Program-made: the position numbers and the translations under genes
NCBI GenBank assembly: GCA_036250195.1
Contig: JAVHZZ010000003.1
Coordinates: 39,591,835-39,655,834, forward strand
Reading direction: 5' to 3'
Source of the DNA: Mixophyes australis
Taxonomy: Eukaryota; Chordata; Amphibia; Anura; Limnodynastidae
Length of the DNA stretch: 64,000 bases
Shown here: piece after piece, positions 23,798 to 33,240 of the stretch
Position numbering within the stretch: position 1 is the stretch's first letter
Layout: each line of letters opens with the position of its first letter
Notes under the pieces: model-generated
What the model saw: the letters and a program-made list of their open reading frames with translations, nothing else
What the model was told of the DNA's origin: nothing
The model's database searches: none

Positions 23798-24444
23798 TGT
23801 CACGATTCAGGAGTATTTCTTACTGGTCTTGGCACTACTCACCAAAGAGGCGCAGAGTCTAACGTATTCCAGGTCTTCACCAGGAACCCCCGCAAGGAAG
23901 TATGGTCTTAGCTGCGGGAACACGCAGGTCACGGTCCTCAGATGGAGTAACCAGTGAAGCGATAGAATGGAAGCGGTGTCAGGCAGGCCGGGTCAGAACC
24001 GAGAGATCAGTAGAAGCCACAGGGGAAATCCAATGTCCGTAGTCAGGAGCAAGCCGGGTCAGGTATCAGAAGCGCAGAAGAATGGTCACACTAGCAGAGG
24101 TCAATTCACAGGGAGCACAGAATAGGAATGGTCAGGAACAAGCCGGGTAATACACAGGAGTCACAGATATAAAGTCACAGGAACGCTGGAGCAAGGATAT
24201 GACCTAATACTCTGGCCCTCATCATGTGCCAGAGTCTGCTTTATATATGGGACACAGGGGGCAGGACTACCTACGGCGATGGTGACGCTGAACACCACCG
24301 CCGGATACTGAGGATCGCGTCCCGTTGCTAGGCAGCTGCCGGGAACCGGAAGTGGCGGTCGGTTGCCTAGCAACCGGCCGTCTATTGCTGGAAGAGAGCG
24401 CCCATCCCTGAGCGGAGGAAGAGGCACAGGGACGGCGCGTGACA
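23798..24444 (-). repeat. 5' LTR of the chromovirus
   Basis: A 647-bp LTR, TGTCACG to GTGACA, with an intact promoter region. It is nearly identical to 19004-19564 outside one 98-bp and one 12-bp indel. Its outer (U3) end contains GC-rich inverted sequence 'ggttgcctagcaaccgg'. Confidence 0.93.
24240..24247 (-). promoter_or_regulatory. LTR TATA box
   Basis: TATATAAA on the minus strand. GGCCAGAGTAT, the predicted 5' end of the transcript, begins 30 nt downstream at 24217. The matching region is deleted from the other LTR. Confidence 0.7.
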
Positions 24445-24449
24445 TATAC

Positions 24450-26300
24450 CTTATAATAAGGTCCAAGATATAAATATCAACCACTGTCTAGGATTCATGC
24501 TACTGGAATGGAGGATTTTACTTGACATATTTGCTTTCAGTGAGACATATTCTGCAAGTTTAAGAAAAATGTAATTGTGCTTTGGTTTATGTTATGTGTT
24601 AAGTTTAGATGCAGGGTTCATTGGATGTGTTAAAGTGAAGTTGGTCAGGTTATATGTTAAATGCCTTGATGTGTTTATTGTAATGTAATCACTACTAAAT
24701 GACTTTGCTGGGAGGAAAAACTGCGTTACAGGCTATTTTAGCAGATACTTTGGCTTCTTTTAATTAAATTTACATTTAGCAAGTATTATAAGTGATACGT
24801 GTTGGTTCTTAATATGGTGTTAAAGACAAGACTAGAATAGAGAAAATATCACATGTACATTAATGGAGACATGTGAAAGGGCTTGCTTATTAATGAAACC
24901 ATAATTAAAGACAACATGTTCTTCTTGGCGATTCTCATAAGGTATTAGCTATATGAGAGAACTCAGCACTCATTAAGGTTACTCTCAGTGGCCCTAGTTT
25001 AGGGTGTGATGTATTTGTACCTGGAAATGTTCATGTAAACATTCTAATGCACAAATAACGTACTTATCGTACATCTTGATAGGGCAAATTCAACACTCAG
25101 CAGTATTTCTACATCAGGAACACAAATATTTATACATAAGCCTAACAATGGCATAGTGTTAATCTTAGGGATTAATCTGTTAGGGTGTTAGTGTTTTTAT
25201 TTTAGTTTTTGCTGATCAAAAATGCCATTTATAGATCAAATGGAAATTTGCCATTAGCCATTAAGCTAGAAACGTCACTGCCCTTTCCCTGATTCTGGTA
25301 TTTTGAACTGAATGTTGATGACTGCATAAGTGCTTACCTAGAAAAAGAGTGTGATAATTTAACCAAGTTCCACTGTAAATGTGACTTAAATGTGGACAAT
25401 TGCAGCCTTGTTCTGGAATTTTGACATCTCAACCTACAAGGCAATACATCATCCTTAGGACAATAAACATCACAGTACAGAAGTTGTTCGATTAATATAC
25501 CAAGGACCTGATATCTACACTTTCAAGAAAGTCTGTATTTCAACAACTCGGGCTCTGTGCTACGGCACAGAAAAAACAGCGATGTTATCAATTGAAGCAA
25601 AAAGAAGCCAACAGCTCCAAAATGAATGACTGTGTCTGTGTGGATGAGACATATATGCTGAGCACATAGTTTTATGTAGTGGGTATGATGACAGTGTGAA
25701 GGCTTTGAGACCGATAAGCTATGTACAGATCTATATACAGTATATGGGACATGGGCTGTGGTGGACTTGAGGCTGAGGAGCTGAGCATTGGACTATGGTG
25801 GACTCAGGATTGATAAGCTGGGTATTGGGCTGTATATGGTGAGCATTAGGCTGCATTTGATCCTGGAACTATTTGTGGCAGACATGATGCTATTTTGGGG
25901 GTGGGAGGCTCTGGAAGTAACATGACGAGCTTTAAGCTGCGTCTGGTAGGAATGTGTCTGTGTGCTATTCACGTTCCCTTTGTTGAATATCATACACTAA
26001 ATTTATTCCTTTCTATTTATTTATTTTTTAATAAATATGGAACCTTGGATTCCGAGCTGATCCCCCCTCTGTCTAAAACTGGAGCTCTATCGAAACAATA
26101 AAACACTATATAAAGATGAAGATATTTTGGAAAATATGCGCTGTCACTCAATATCAAGACTATTTTCTTTAAAAATAAAAATCTGTATAGTTAAGGGTAT
26201 GTTCACCCTTCCCCGAGACTTGTCCTCTGATGCAGTTTACTACCACTTATTGTTTAGTAATCTCAAAGTGATTCTTTTAGTTCCATGGATTTAAAGTGAT
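24450..26300. other. AT-rich stretch, no gene seen
   Basis: Frames here are short and lack domains. I see no clear repeat ends. Confidence 0.5.
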
Positions 26301-26310
26301 ATTAAAGTTA

Positions 26311-26311
<1 letters not shown>

Positions 26312-26353
<42 letters not shown>
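26312..26353. repeat. (ATT)n microsatellite
   Basis: ATT trinucleotide run of about 42 bp. Confidence 0.95.
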
Positions 26354-26773
26354 GAATGTTCCAGATGAAATATATCACAAATGCATGGAGGATGTCAAAG
26401 GTTTATATGTTACACAGCTAATACATTAATGAGAGTTTCCACTTCCTTTAACAATGATAGTACTTTGGTCTCTTCCCGGGGGCACCCACCTTTTACTATT
26501 TCTAGCGGGGTCTAAAGACTTAATATAGGCGGCTGACTGAAAGTCTTCATGGTCTTGTGTCAGATCCCCCTGTTACAGAAAAAGCCGTGATGCACCGGGG
26601 AGAAAAATTAAACAATGTTCGAATAAGATTCATTTTAAAACTGCTTTTCACTTTCAATGAAAAATTGTCAGCATGAAAACACGGTTTTAAGCAACTTTTT
26701 GTGCGCTTGTCTTCTTAACATTTTTTTTTTAGAGCATTTTATGTCCGTGACAAATATGTTATATGAACACCAA

Positions 26774-26962
26774 GGGGTAAATGTATGAACGTACGGGTTC
26801 TTCAACACCCGCGTGTTCAGTGTATTCAGCGATTAAATTTCAAGCGGCGCTGCATTGTAAAGGGAAGTTTTCCTTTACAATGCAGCGCCGCTTGAAATTT
26901 AATCGCCGAACACGTTGAACACGCGGGTGTTGAAGAACCCGCACGTTCATACATTTACCCCC
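26774..26962. mobile_element. Foldback MITE, GGGGTAAATGTAT family, complete
   Basis: A 189-bp near-perfect palindrome. Arms of about 92 bp run from GGGGTAAATGTATGAACGT through 'gggttcttcaacacccgcg' and 'ggcgattaaatttcaagcgg' type sequence to 'gctgcattgtaaagg' at the centre. I count about five mismatches between the arms. Confidence 0.88.
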
Positions 26963-27004
26963 AAATATTAAGAAAACCTAAATTACCAAAAATCACTTTT
27001 ACAC

Positions 27005-27008
<4 letters not shown>

Positions 27009-27030
<22 letters not shown>
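27009..27030. repeat. (TTA)n microsatellite
   Basis: Short TTA run. Confidence 0.9.
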
Positions 27031-27037
<7 letters not shown>

Positions 27038-27150
27038 TACATGGCATCACAATGTTTCAGCAGTGCCAAACAAAATGCAAAATACAAAGTACAATACGGA
27101 CAGTGGAACATATAGGATACAATAGTGCAGAACAAAACGAGTAATACCAA

Positions 27151-27322
27151 GGAGTATGTTTACTAAAGTGCGGGTTTGAAAAAGTGGAGATGTTGTCTAT
27201 AGCAACCAATCAGATCTAGTTATTTATTTAGTACATTCTACAAAATGACAGCTAGAATCTGATTGGTTGCTATAGGCAGCATCTCCACTTTTTCAAACCC
27301 GCAGTTTAGTAAATATACCCCC
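27151..27322. mobile_element. Foldback MITE with CCAAT-type core
   Basis: Arms 'tttactaaagtgcgggtttg' and their complement flank the core 'gctagaatctgattggttgc'. It is closely related to the copy at 13057. Confidence 0.85.
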
Positions 27323-28680
27323 AAGACTCGAAAAGCTCCAAGCATAGCAAGTACAGTGACATCGGAGAAGAAGAAATGGAATTTAGACAGAAGGGATATA
27401 TACTCATATTTTAAAGCATAATTCTTACAACTATTTTACTCAGTTTTCAGCTTCATGGAAAAAAAACAGAAAAACATTTTGGTGCTGGAAGAGAAATAAT
27501 CTACTGACACTCCTGGCGTTTCCACAAACACCCCATTTTAATATTTTTGCATGATTTGCAGAGATCTGTTACCTCTCCTTTCTCTGGAGAGCTCAATCAC
27601 CGACATACATATTTCCCTTGCAGGGTCTTGATGAGGGACCGGCATATGAAATTAGGTACATATTAAATAAAGTGGCTCATTCAGATTGTTCCTCTAAATT
27701 CTCATCATGTACATTAGTCTCACAAAATGCTCCACAACAGTGATAAGCAGATATAAGAAATGCTCTAAGCTCTCATCACTGTGATTGTTTTAATACCTGT
27801 TAAGCTGTTTATATACCTGCATTGCCAGCATAATGGTTTATTTATTCTTCAAGCTCATTTGCATAATAATGGCATAGCATTCTTTATTTCTTTCCTTTCA
27901 CAGAAGGTATGCTTGTCCTCTGTCCTTTCTCTTGCTATAATGAAAGTCGTTTTGACTTCTATGGTGTTGGCATTCTTGTGTCATGCTGTATATAAATATG
28001 TAAAATTGTTCTACAACAGATGTAGCCTGTCTTATATTCCCCAGAGCCTACGGAAAATAGACAATGCGGAATGCGCTTGGAAGCTATATCAAAGACATTG
28101 GACCTACATTTACCAAACTTAGAAATGGGTACATATGGTTCAGTTGATAAGAGAGCATTGTAAAACAAAACACTAAATTTAACAGGATTGTTCTGCTTGG
28201 AAAAACACCATACATTATGTGTTATTTTTAAAACATTGTTAAGTCTGACATTGCCTTGACAAATCTCACATACGACATTGTACTGTGGTTTATTTTAACA
28301 GTTTATGCAGAAGAGCGAGCAGGTGTGCCATAAAGAATTGGACGGATGGCAGTTGTCTTAGGTAGAAGTGTTTTTTGAGGTCAAAGTGGGATTAAAATTG
28401 AAAATTGAAAGTATGCAATATTTCTTGTTGCCATTGTTTAAATTATTATGGTTAAAGTGGAACATAATACAAGAAAAATATGTGTTTTGTAATGGTGAAA
28501 ATTTTAAAATCTAGACTAGCGTATGACAAACAAAGCTGTTAGGGGTATGCAAATGTTTAGGATAGCCTTAATCATTTCACTTAGCACAAAACTTAAATGT
28601 CACCTAAATTTTATCAAAGTGGAAATTAGCACATTAAATAGGAGTCACATAAGACCATCCATAAGTCAAGCTATCAAAAA
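27323..28680. other. AT-rich stretch, no gene seen
   Basis: The 113-codon frame at 27781 has no recognisable motif or homopolymer bias beyond local composition. I do not call it a gene. Confidence 0.5.
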
Positions 28681-28684
28681 TTCA

Positions 28685-29235
28685 GCTAATACTGCAGAGA
28701 CAACACTATCTCTGGAGTGACAAATCACGCTTCATCATCTTACAGTCTGACGGATGAATCTGGGTTTGGCGGATTCCAGTAGAACTCTTCCTGCATGATT
28801 GAGTAACTGTAAAGTTTGGTGGAGAAAGAATAATGGTCAGGAGCTGTTTTCATGGTTTTGCCTGGGAACCTTAGTTCCAGTGAAGGGAAATCTCAATACT
28901 ACAGTACACAATGACATTCTAGAGAATTGTGTGCTTCCATCTTTGTGGCAACAGTTTGGAGAAGACCCTTTCCTGTTTCAGTATGACAATGCCCCCATGT
29001 ACAAAGCAAGGTCCATCAAAAAATGGTTTCCCGAGATTGGTGTGGAAGAACTTGAGTCGCCTGCACAGAGCCCTTAACTCAACCCCATCAAATTCCTTTT
29101 GGATTAATTATAATGCCAACTACGAGCCAAACCTTAGCGCCCAACATCAATGCCTGACCTCACTAATGCTGTTGTGGCCTGATGCAATAGAGAAACCCCA
29201 AACATCACTAAATCTCCTCCATGTTTGACTGTAGG
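28685..29235 (+). pseudogene. Tc1/mariner transposase fragment
   Basis: C-terminal catalytic half of a Tc1-like DDE transposase. 'WSDKSRF' at 28717 marks the first catalytic Asp region. PVKGNLN and QYDNAPMYKA (second Asp present) follow in frame 28799-29077, and 'aactcaaccccatcaa' at 29076 is the degraded LNPIE region, where a TAA interrupts. The N-terminal DNA-binding domain and both inverted repeats were not found. It is related to the copy at 45373-46623. Confidence 0.85.
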
Positions 29236-29240
29236 GAAGG

Positions 29241-29337
29241 TACCTGATTCATTAAGGCCCGCAAAACGAATATATTGTGCATGTGCATGGAAATCAGGAA
29301 TACACTCATACGTGCGCAACTAGAAGTGGATCTTAAG
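29241..29337. repeat. Older DNA transposon, left piece (host of the hAT)
   Basis: Starts 'acctgattcattaagg', the terminus also seen at 35676 and 40806 and mirrored at 36327-36345 ('ccttaatgaatcaggccc'). It continues after the hAT insertion at 35493 with 'taacgtttcttgttgg'. Confidence 0.6.
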
Positions 29338-29357
29338 TAGAGATGGTCACTGACCCC

Positions 29358-29475
29358 CGTGTTTTGGTTTTGGATTCGGTTTTGGATCTGGATTACCGTC
29401 GTGTTTTGGTTTTGGTTTTGGTTTTGCAAAACCGCCATTGCGTGTTTTGGTTTTGGTTTTGGTTTTGTTTGGTTT
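29358..29475. repeat. Subterminal GGTTTT repeats of the hAT
   Basis: Runs of 'ttttggttttggttttgg' separated by 'ggatctggattaccgtcg' and 'gcaaaaccgccattgcg'. The relative at 41811 keeps the same motif order. In hAT elements, subterminal repeats commonly bind transposase. The strand also has G-quadruplex potential (GG tracts separated by T4). Confidence 0.75.
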
Positions 29476-29699
29476 TGTTTTGCTATTTTTTGGGAAAATC
29501 CATGTTTTTGGGCCTAAATTAACCCAATTTAGTGCTCCAACTGTTTTAGAGACAAGTAATCTAATTGTTGAGGTAATAAATCATCCAAAAAAACAGTTTA
29601 ATTCTTCGTTGGTAGGCCTATTCTACACACAAAACAGATTGTCTTCCACTCCATCTATGCATATTGGCAATGCAGCCATCGTCTTTGAATGTATATTAC

Positions 29700-30060
29700 A
29701 CCCTACACTTATAGTTAAATATGTAAAGAAATGGAAAAAGCCAGTTTGGTTTCTGTCTCTCAAGGCACCCCTCCACTTGTATAAAATACTAAAAAATTCA
29801 GCCTTTATAGACTGTACAATATTAATTGACATGGAGAAAGACAGTTTGGGGTTACTCTGTCTCTCTAGGCCCCCCTCCACTTGTATAAAATACCCAAAAA
29901 TTCAGCCATTATAGACTGTACAATATTAATTGACATGGAAAAAGCCAGTTTGGTTTCTGTCTCTCTAGGCCCCCCTCCACTTGTATAAAATACCCAAAAA
30001 TTCAGCCATTATAGACTGTACAATATTATGAAAAATGGACAAAGCCAGTTTAGGGTCACT
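29700..30060. repeat. 100-bp tandem repeats in the hAT 3' region
   Basis: About 3.5 copies of a unit containing 'tgtataaaatacccaaaaa', 'ttcagccattatagactgta' and 'aaagccagtttgg'. Spacings between equivalent points (29778, 29882, 29982) are 104 and 100 bp. The array lies downstream of the transposase stop and is unrelated in sequence to the array at 33241. Confidence 0.85.
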
Positions 30061-30224
30061 CTGTCTATGACACCCTACCCTTAAGGATAAATTGCCCTAA
30101 CAGCAGCCTTTCAAGATGGTATGTGATATGGAAATGCCACAAGTCCCTTTCCTCTTTGGGGGTAGATTGCACCCTACACTTACATAGAAAGTTTTAAAAA
30201 GATGTTATCGGCATCATCTTCAGC

Positions 30225-33218
30225 TTAATCCTCACCCTCATCAGTGTGTACGTCATCATCACAGACTATCAATTCATCGCCGCTTGAATCCGCCATTAGA
30301 GAACAGTCAGTGCTTGGATGTCTTGGATGGTGAAGGCCTTCCTCGTGGAAGATGTAGTTCATTTTTATAAACATCATTTTCTCCACATTTTTGGGAAGTA
30401 ACCTTCTACGGCGATCACTGACTAAGTTCCCTGCTGTGCTGAACACTCGTTCAGAGTACACACTGGAGGGTGGGCAGCTTAGGTATTGCAAAGCAAGTTT
30501 GTACATGGGTTTCCAAATGGCCTGCTTTTCTTCCCAGTAAGGAAAGGGACTGTCTGACATTTCCATATCAACTACCTCTTGAAAGTAATCCTCCACCATC
30601 CTTTGCATGTTTATACTCATATTGGATGGAGTTATGGGCAAAGTGACACATTTTTTTGAAAAATCCTTCAAACCAGCCCAGATGTTAAATTGTTCTGGTC
30701 TGCCCCCTGTGTCTTCCCTGCTTCTTTTTTGGAAATTTAATTTTTTACGAGCAACAGCTTGAGAAAGTGAAGGAGGACACGTCGTCAAGCCGAGGCCCAG
30801 TTCAGCGGCCAACTTGCTGAGCAATAGCTCCTTGCAAAAGTTCACATCTCGCTCATTTACAAGTAAAGACTCAATGTAGGTTTTAAACCTTGGATCAAGC
30901 ACAGTGGCCAAAACGTACTGATCCGAGTTCAAGATCTTAATAACTCGAGGATCATTGTGAAGCGAATTAAGTACTTGATCGACAAGGCCAACATACTTTG
31001 CTGAATTGCTTGCTTTCAGCTCCTCCTTCATTTTCTCAAGCTGCTTTTCCAATAGTCTAATTAAAGGAATGACTTGGCTCAAACTAGCAGAGTCTGCACT
31101 GACCTCACATGTCACAACTTCAAATGGTTTCAGCACCTTGCACAGCACTGAAAGGATTCCCCACTGTGCAAGAGTGAAATACATCCCCCCTCCTTTCCCA
31201 ATGTCATGACTTGTGCAATATGCTTGGATGGCTTTGCGCTGTTCCTCCATCCTCTGAAGCATGTACAGGGTGGAATTCCACCGAGTTACCACCTCTTGCT
31301 TAAGTTGGTGGCAGGGCAAGTTAAACTGCTCTTGGAGCTGCTGTAATCTCCTACATGCTGTGGCTGAATGCCTGAAATGGCCTGAAATTTTACGGGCCAC
31401 CGAAAGCATCTCCTGCACCTCACGGTTATTTCGTAGGAAGCTCTGCACCACCAAGTTGATGGTGTGAGCAAAACAGGGAATATGTTGGAAATCACCCAGC
31501 TGTAATGCTCGCACTATATTGTTGGCGTTATCTGAAATGACATACCCTGGGGAGAGTCCGAGTGGTATAAGCCATGCATCAATCACATCTCTCAGTTTGC
31601 GTAACAAATTGTCAGCCGTATGCCTGTTAGTGAAGCCGGTGATACAAAGAGTGGCCTGCCTGTGACAAATGTTACGTAGTGGTGTACATGCTGCTGCTGT
31701 TCCTGCTGGTGAAGGTGAATGACCAACCCAGTGGGCTGTCACAGTCATATAGTCTTTGGTTTGGCCACTTCCACTTGTCCACATATCTGTGGTTAAGTGA
31801 ACAGTGGGCAGAATGGCATTTTTCAGCGCAATCTCTACATTTTTACACACTTTTTGGTATAGTTGTGGAATAGCTTTACGGGAGAAATGGTGTCGCGATG
31901 GAATTCTGTAACGCGGACACAAAACCTCAATTAACTGTGAAAAACCAGCTGCGTTTATTGTGGAGATTGGACGCAGATCTAACACTAACATTGCAGCCAT
32001 GGCGTCTGTGATTCGCTTGGCGACTGGGTGACTGCTGTCATATTTGCTTCCCCTCGCAAATGATTGTTTCACAGTTAATTGCTGAAATGTAGGACTGCTC
32101 ATTTTATTCACCTGCCTCTGGGATGACGATTCACCCCCAGCAGCAGCAACAGCAGCAGCAGGACTAACGCTTTCTTCAGAGGAATCAATAATAGTGCCGG
32201 AGTCATCCAGCCTTAAGTGGGATGCCGGGCTAACTCCGAGCGCTACTGAGGATATTGATGAGGATGGTGTGGTGGGTGTATTTTGTAGCCGTCGGTATGT
32301 CGGTGAGCGGAGGGTCTTAGCTGATGAGGGAGTGCTTGTATTCTTTTGGGAAGAACTTTCAGCTTTTCCCAACACTTTGCCATGAACTCTCGTTAAATGG
32401 CGTAACATAGACGAGGTTCCAAGATGGTTAAGGTCCCTCCCTCGACTGACTGTGGCTTCACATACACTACAAATGGCTATACAATTGTTGTCTGGATTTG
32501 GGTAGAAATAATTCCACACATAAGAAGTGGATTTTTTTGTTTTATGCCCAGGCATGACAATGGCCTTTTTCTTGTCACGTGCCAGAACTGCTGCCACTGG
32601 TGCAGGACTTACACAAACAACCTCATCCTCATCAACATCCTCATTAGCGCCCTCGTCGCCTACACAAATCTCCCCCTCATCCTCTTCTAATTCCAAAGTG
32701 GCATCCTCAATTTGGGTATCACCGGCTACACTCGGGCTATTAAGGCACACATCAGCAGAATGCTCACGATTAGACATCCCACTGTTGGATGGACTCTCCA
32801 CAGGGATTGTTGTCATTTGTGAATCAGAGCAAATATTCTCCTGTAATGCCTCACTGTTATCTTGCAGCTCAGCTTTGACGCGTAACAGTAGTTGTGCACC
32901 AATTGTAGGCTGGGTAACTTTTTGGGATCTGCCACTAATAGCCAAAGGTGAAGGCCTCATTCTCTCTTTGCCACTGCGTGTGTAGAATGGCATGCTTGCA
33001 ATTTTTTTTTTATCGTCACTTAACTTTTGCTCAGTTACACTTCTTTTTCGCTTCAATACAGTAAATTTTTTTTTGGTTTTTGTTTTTTGCACTAATTTGA
33101 AAACACTCTGTTGTTTGACATCGCCTTGGCCAGATGACGTACTGGGAACACTAACATCAGGACTGGTGACAGAACCTGGTTGCTCATTTAGATCATATGT
33201 GGACTGCTTTGAATCCAT
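30225..33218 (-). CDS. hAT transposase with BED zinc finger
   Basis: A 997-residue uninterrupted frame, and the first ATG of the open stretch. The N-terminal 200 residues are basic, then acidic (run near 175-200). A BED finger spans about 225-285 with C250, C253, H274 and H279. The RNase H-like hAT core includes TTDMWTS (D478), ISDNANN (D563), the CFAH motif (C582/H585) and TRWNS (R646/W647). The hATC dimerisation region at about 880-955 includes SSVYSERVFSTAG, with E923 as the likely third catalytic acid. The C-terminus is acidic. Length is greater than a typical 600-700-residue hAT transposase because of the long N-terminal extension. It catalyses cut-and-paste movement. An upstream exon is possible, since the promoter lies 2 kb away across the repeat array. 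The family resembles ZBED-type domesticated genes, but intact ends and duplication argue for a transposon. Confidence 0.93.
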   Translation of the reverse strand: MDSKQSTYDLNEQPGSVTSPDVSVPSTSSGQGDVKQQSVFKLVQKTKTKKKFTVLKRKRSVTEQKLSDDKKKIASMPFYTRSGKERMRPSPLAISGRSQKVTQPTIGAQLLLRVKAELQDNSEALQENICSDSQMTTIPVESPSNSGMSNREHSADVCLNSPSVAGDTQIEDATLELEEDEGEICVGDEGANEDVDEDEVVCVSPAPVAAVLARDKKKAIVMPGHKTKKSTSYVWNYFYPNPDNNCIAICSVCEATVSRGRDLNHLGTSSMLRHLTRVHGKVLGKAESSSQKNTSTPSSAKTLRSPTYRRLQNTPTTPSSSISSVALGVSPASHLRLDDSGTIIDSSEESVSPAAAVAAAGGESSSQRQVNKMSSPTFQQLTVKQSFARGSKYDSSHPVAKRITDAMAAMLVLDLRPISTINAAGFSQLIEVLCPRYRIPSRHHFSRKAIPQLYQKVCKNVEIALKNAILPTVHLTTDMWTSGSGQTKDYMTVTAHWVGHSPSPAGTAAACTPLRNICHRQATLCITGFTNRHTADNLLRKLRDVIDAWLIPLGLSPGYVISDNANNIVRALQLGDFQHIPCFAHTINLVVQSFLRNNREVQEMLSVARKISGHFRHSATACRRLQQLQEQFNLPCHQLKQEVVTRWNSTLYMLQRMEEQRKAIQAYCTSHDIGKGGGMYFTLAQWGILSVLCKVLKPFEVVTCEVSADSASLSQVIPLIRLLEKQLEKMKEELKASNSAKYVGLVDQVLNSLHNDPRVIKILNSDQYVLATVLDPRFKTYIESLLVNERDVNFCKELLLSKLAAELGLGLTTCPPSLSQAVARKKLNFQKRSREDTGGRPEQFNIWAGLKDFSKKCVTLPITPSNMSINMQRMVEDYFQEVVDMEMSDSPFPYWEEKQAIWKPMYKLALQYLSCPPSSVYSERVFSTAGNLVSDRRRRLLPKNVEKMMFIKMNYIFHEEGLHHPRHPSTDCSLMADSSGDELIVCDDDVHTDEGED

Positions 33219-33240
33219 TCTGAGCGCAAACCACTGGGGA

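Larger units (their letters stand above)
19004..24444 (-). mobile_element. Ty3/gypsy chromovirus, two LTRs, broken coding
   Basis: A 5441-bp LTR retrotransposon in minus orientation, flanked by the 5-bp duplication TATAC (18999-19003 and 24445-24449). Order in its own direction: 5' LTR (23798-24444), primer site, gag, -1 frameshift site, protease, RT, RNase H, integrase, chromodomain, polypurine tract ('agagaggaggtac'), 3' LTR (19004-19564). By eye the LTRs differ by about 15 substitutions plus two deletions, roughly 2-3%, so insertion was fairly recent. Several in-frame stops and frameshifts mean it cannot encode its own proteins. The primer site and frameshift heptamer point to the Tf1/sushi-like vertebrate chromoviruses. 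Confidence 0.95.

Noticed and set aside
27781..28122. 113-codon frame as a host exon
   Set aside because: No domain, splice context or conservation can be seen from the sequence.
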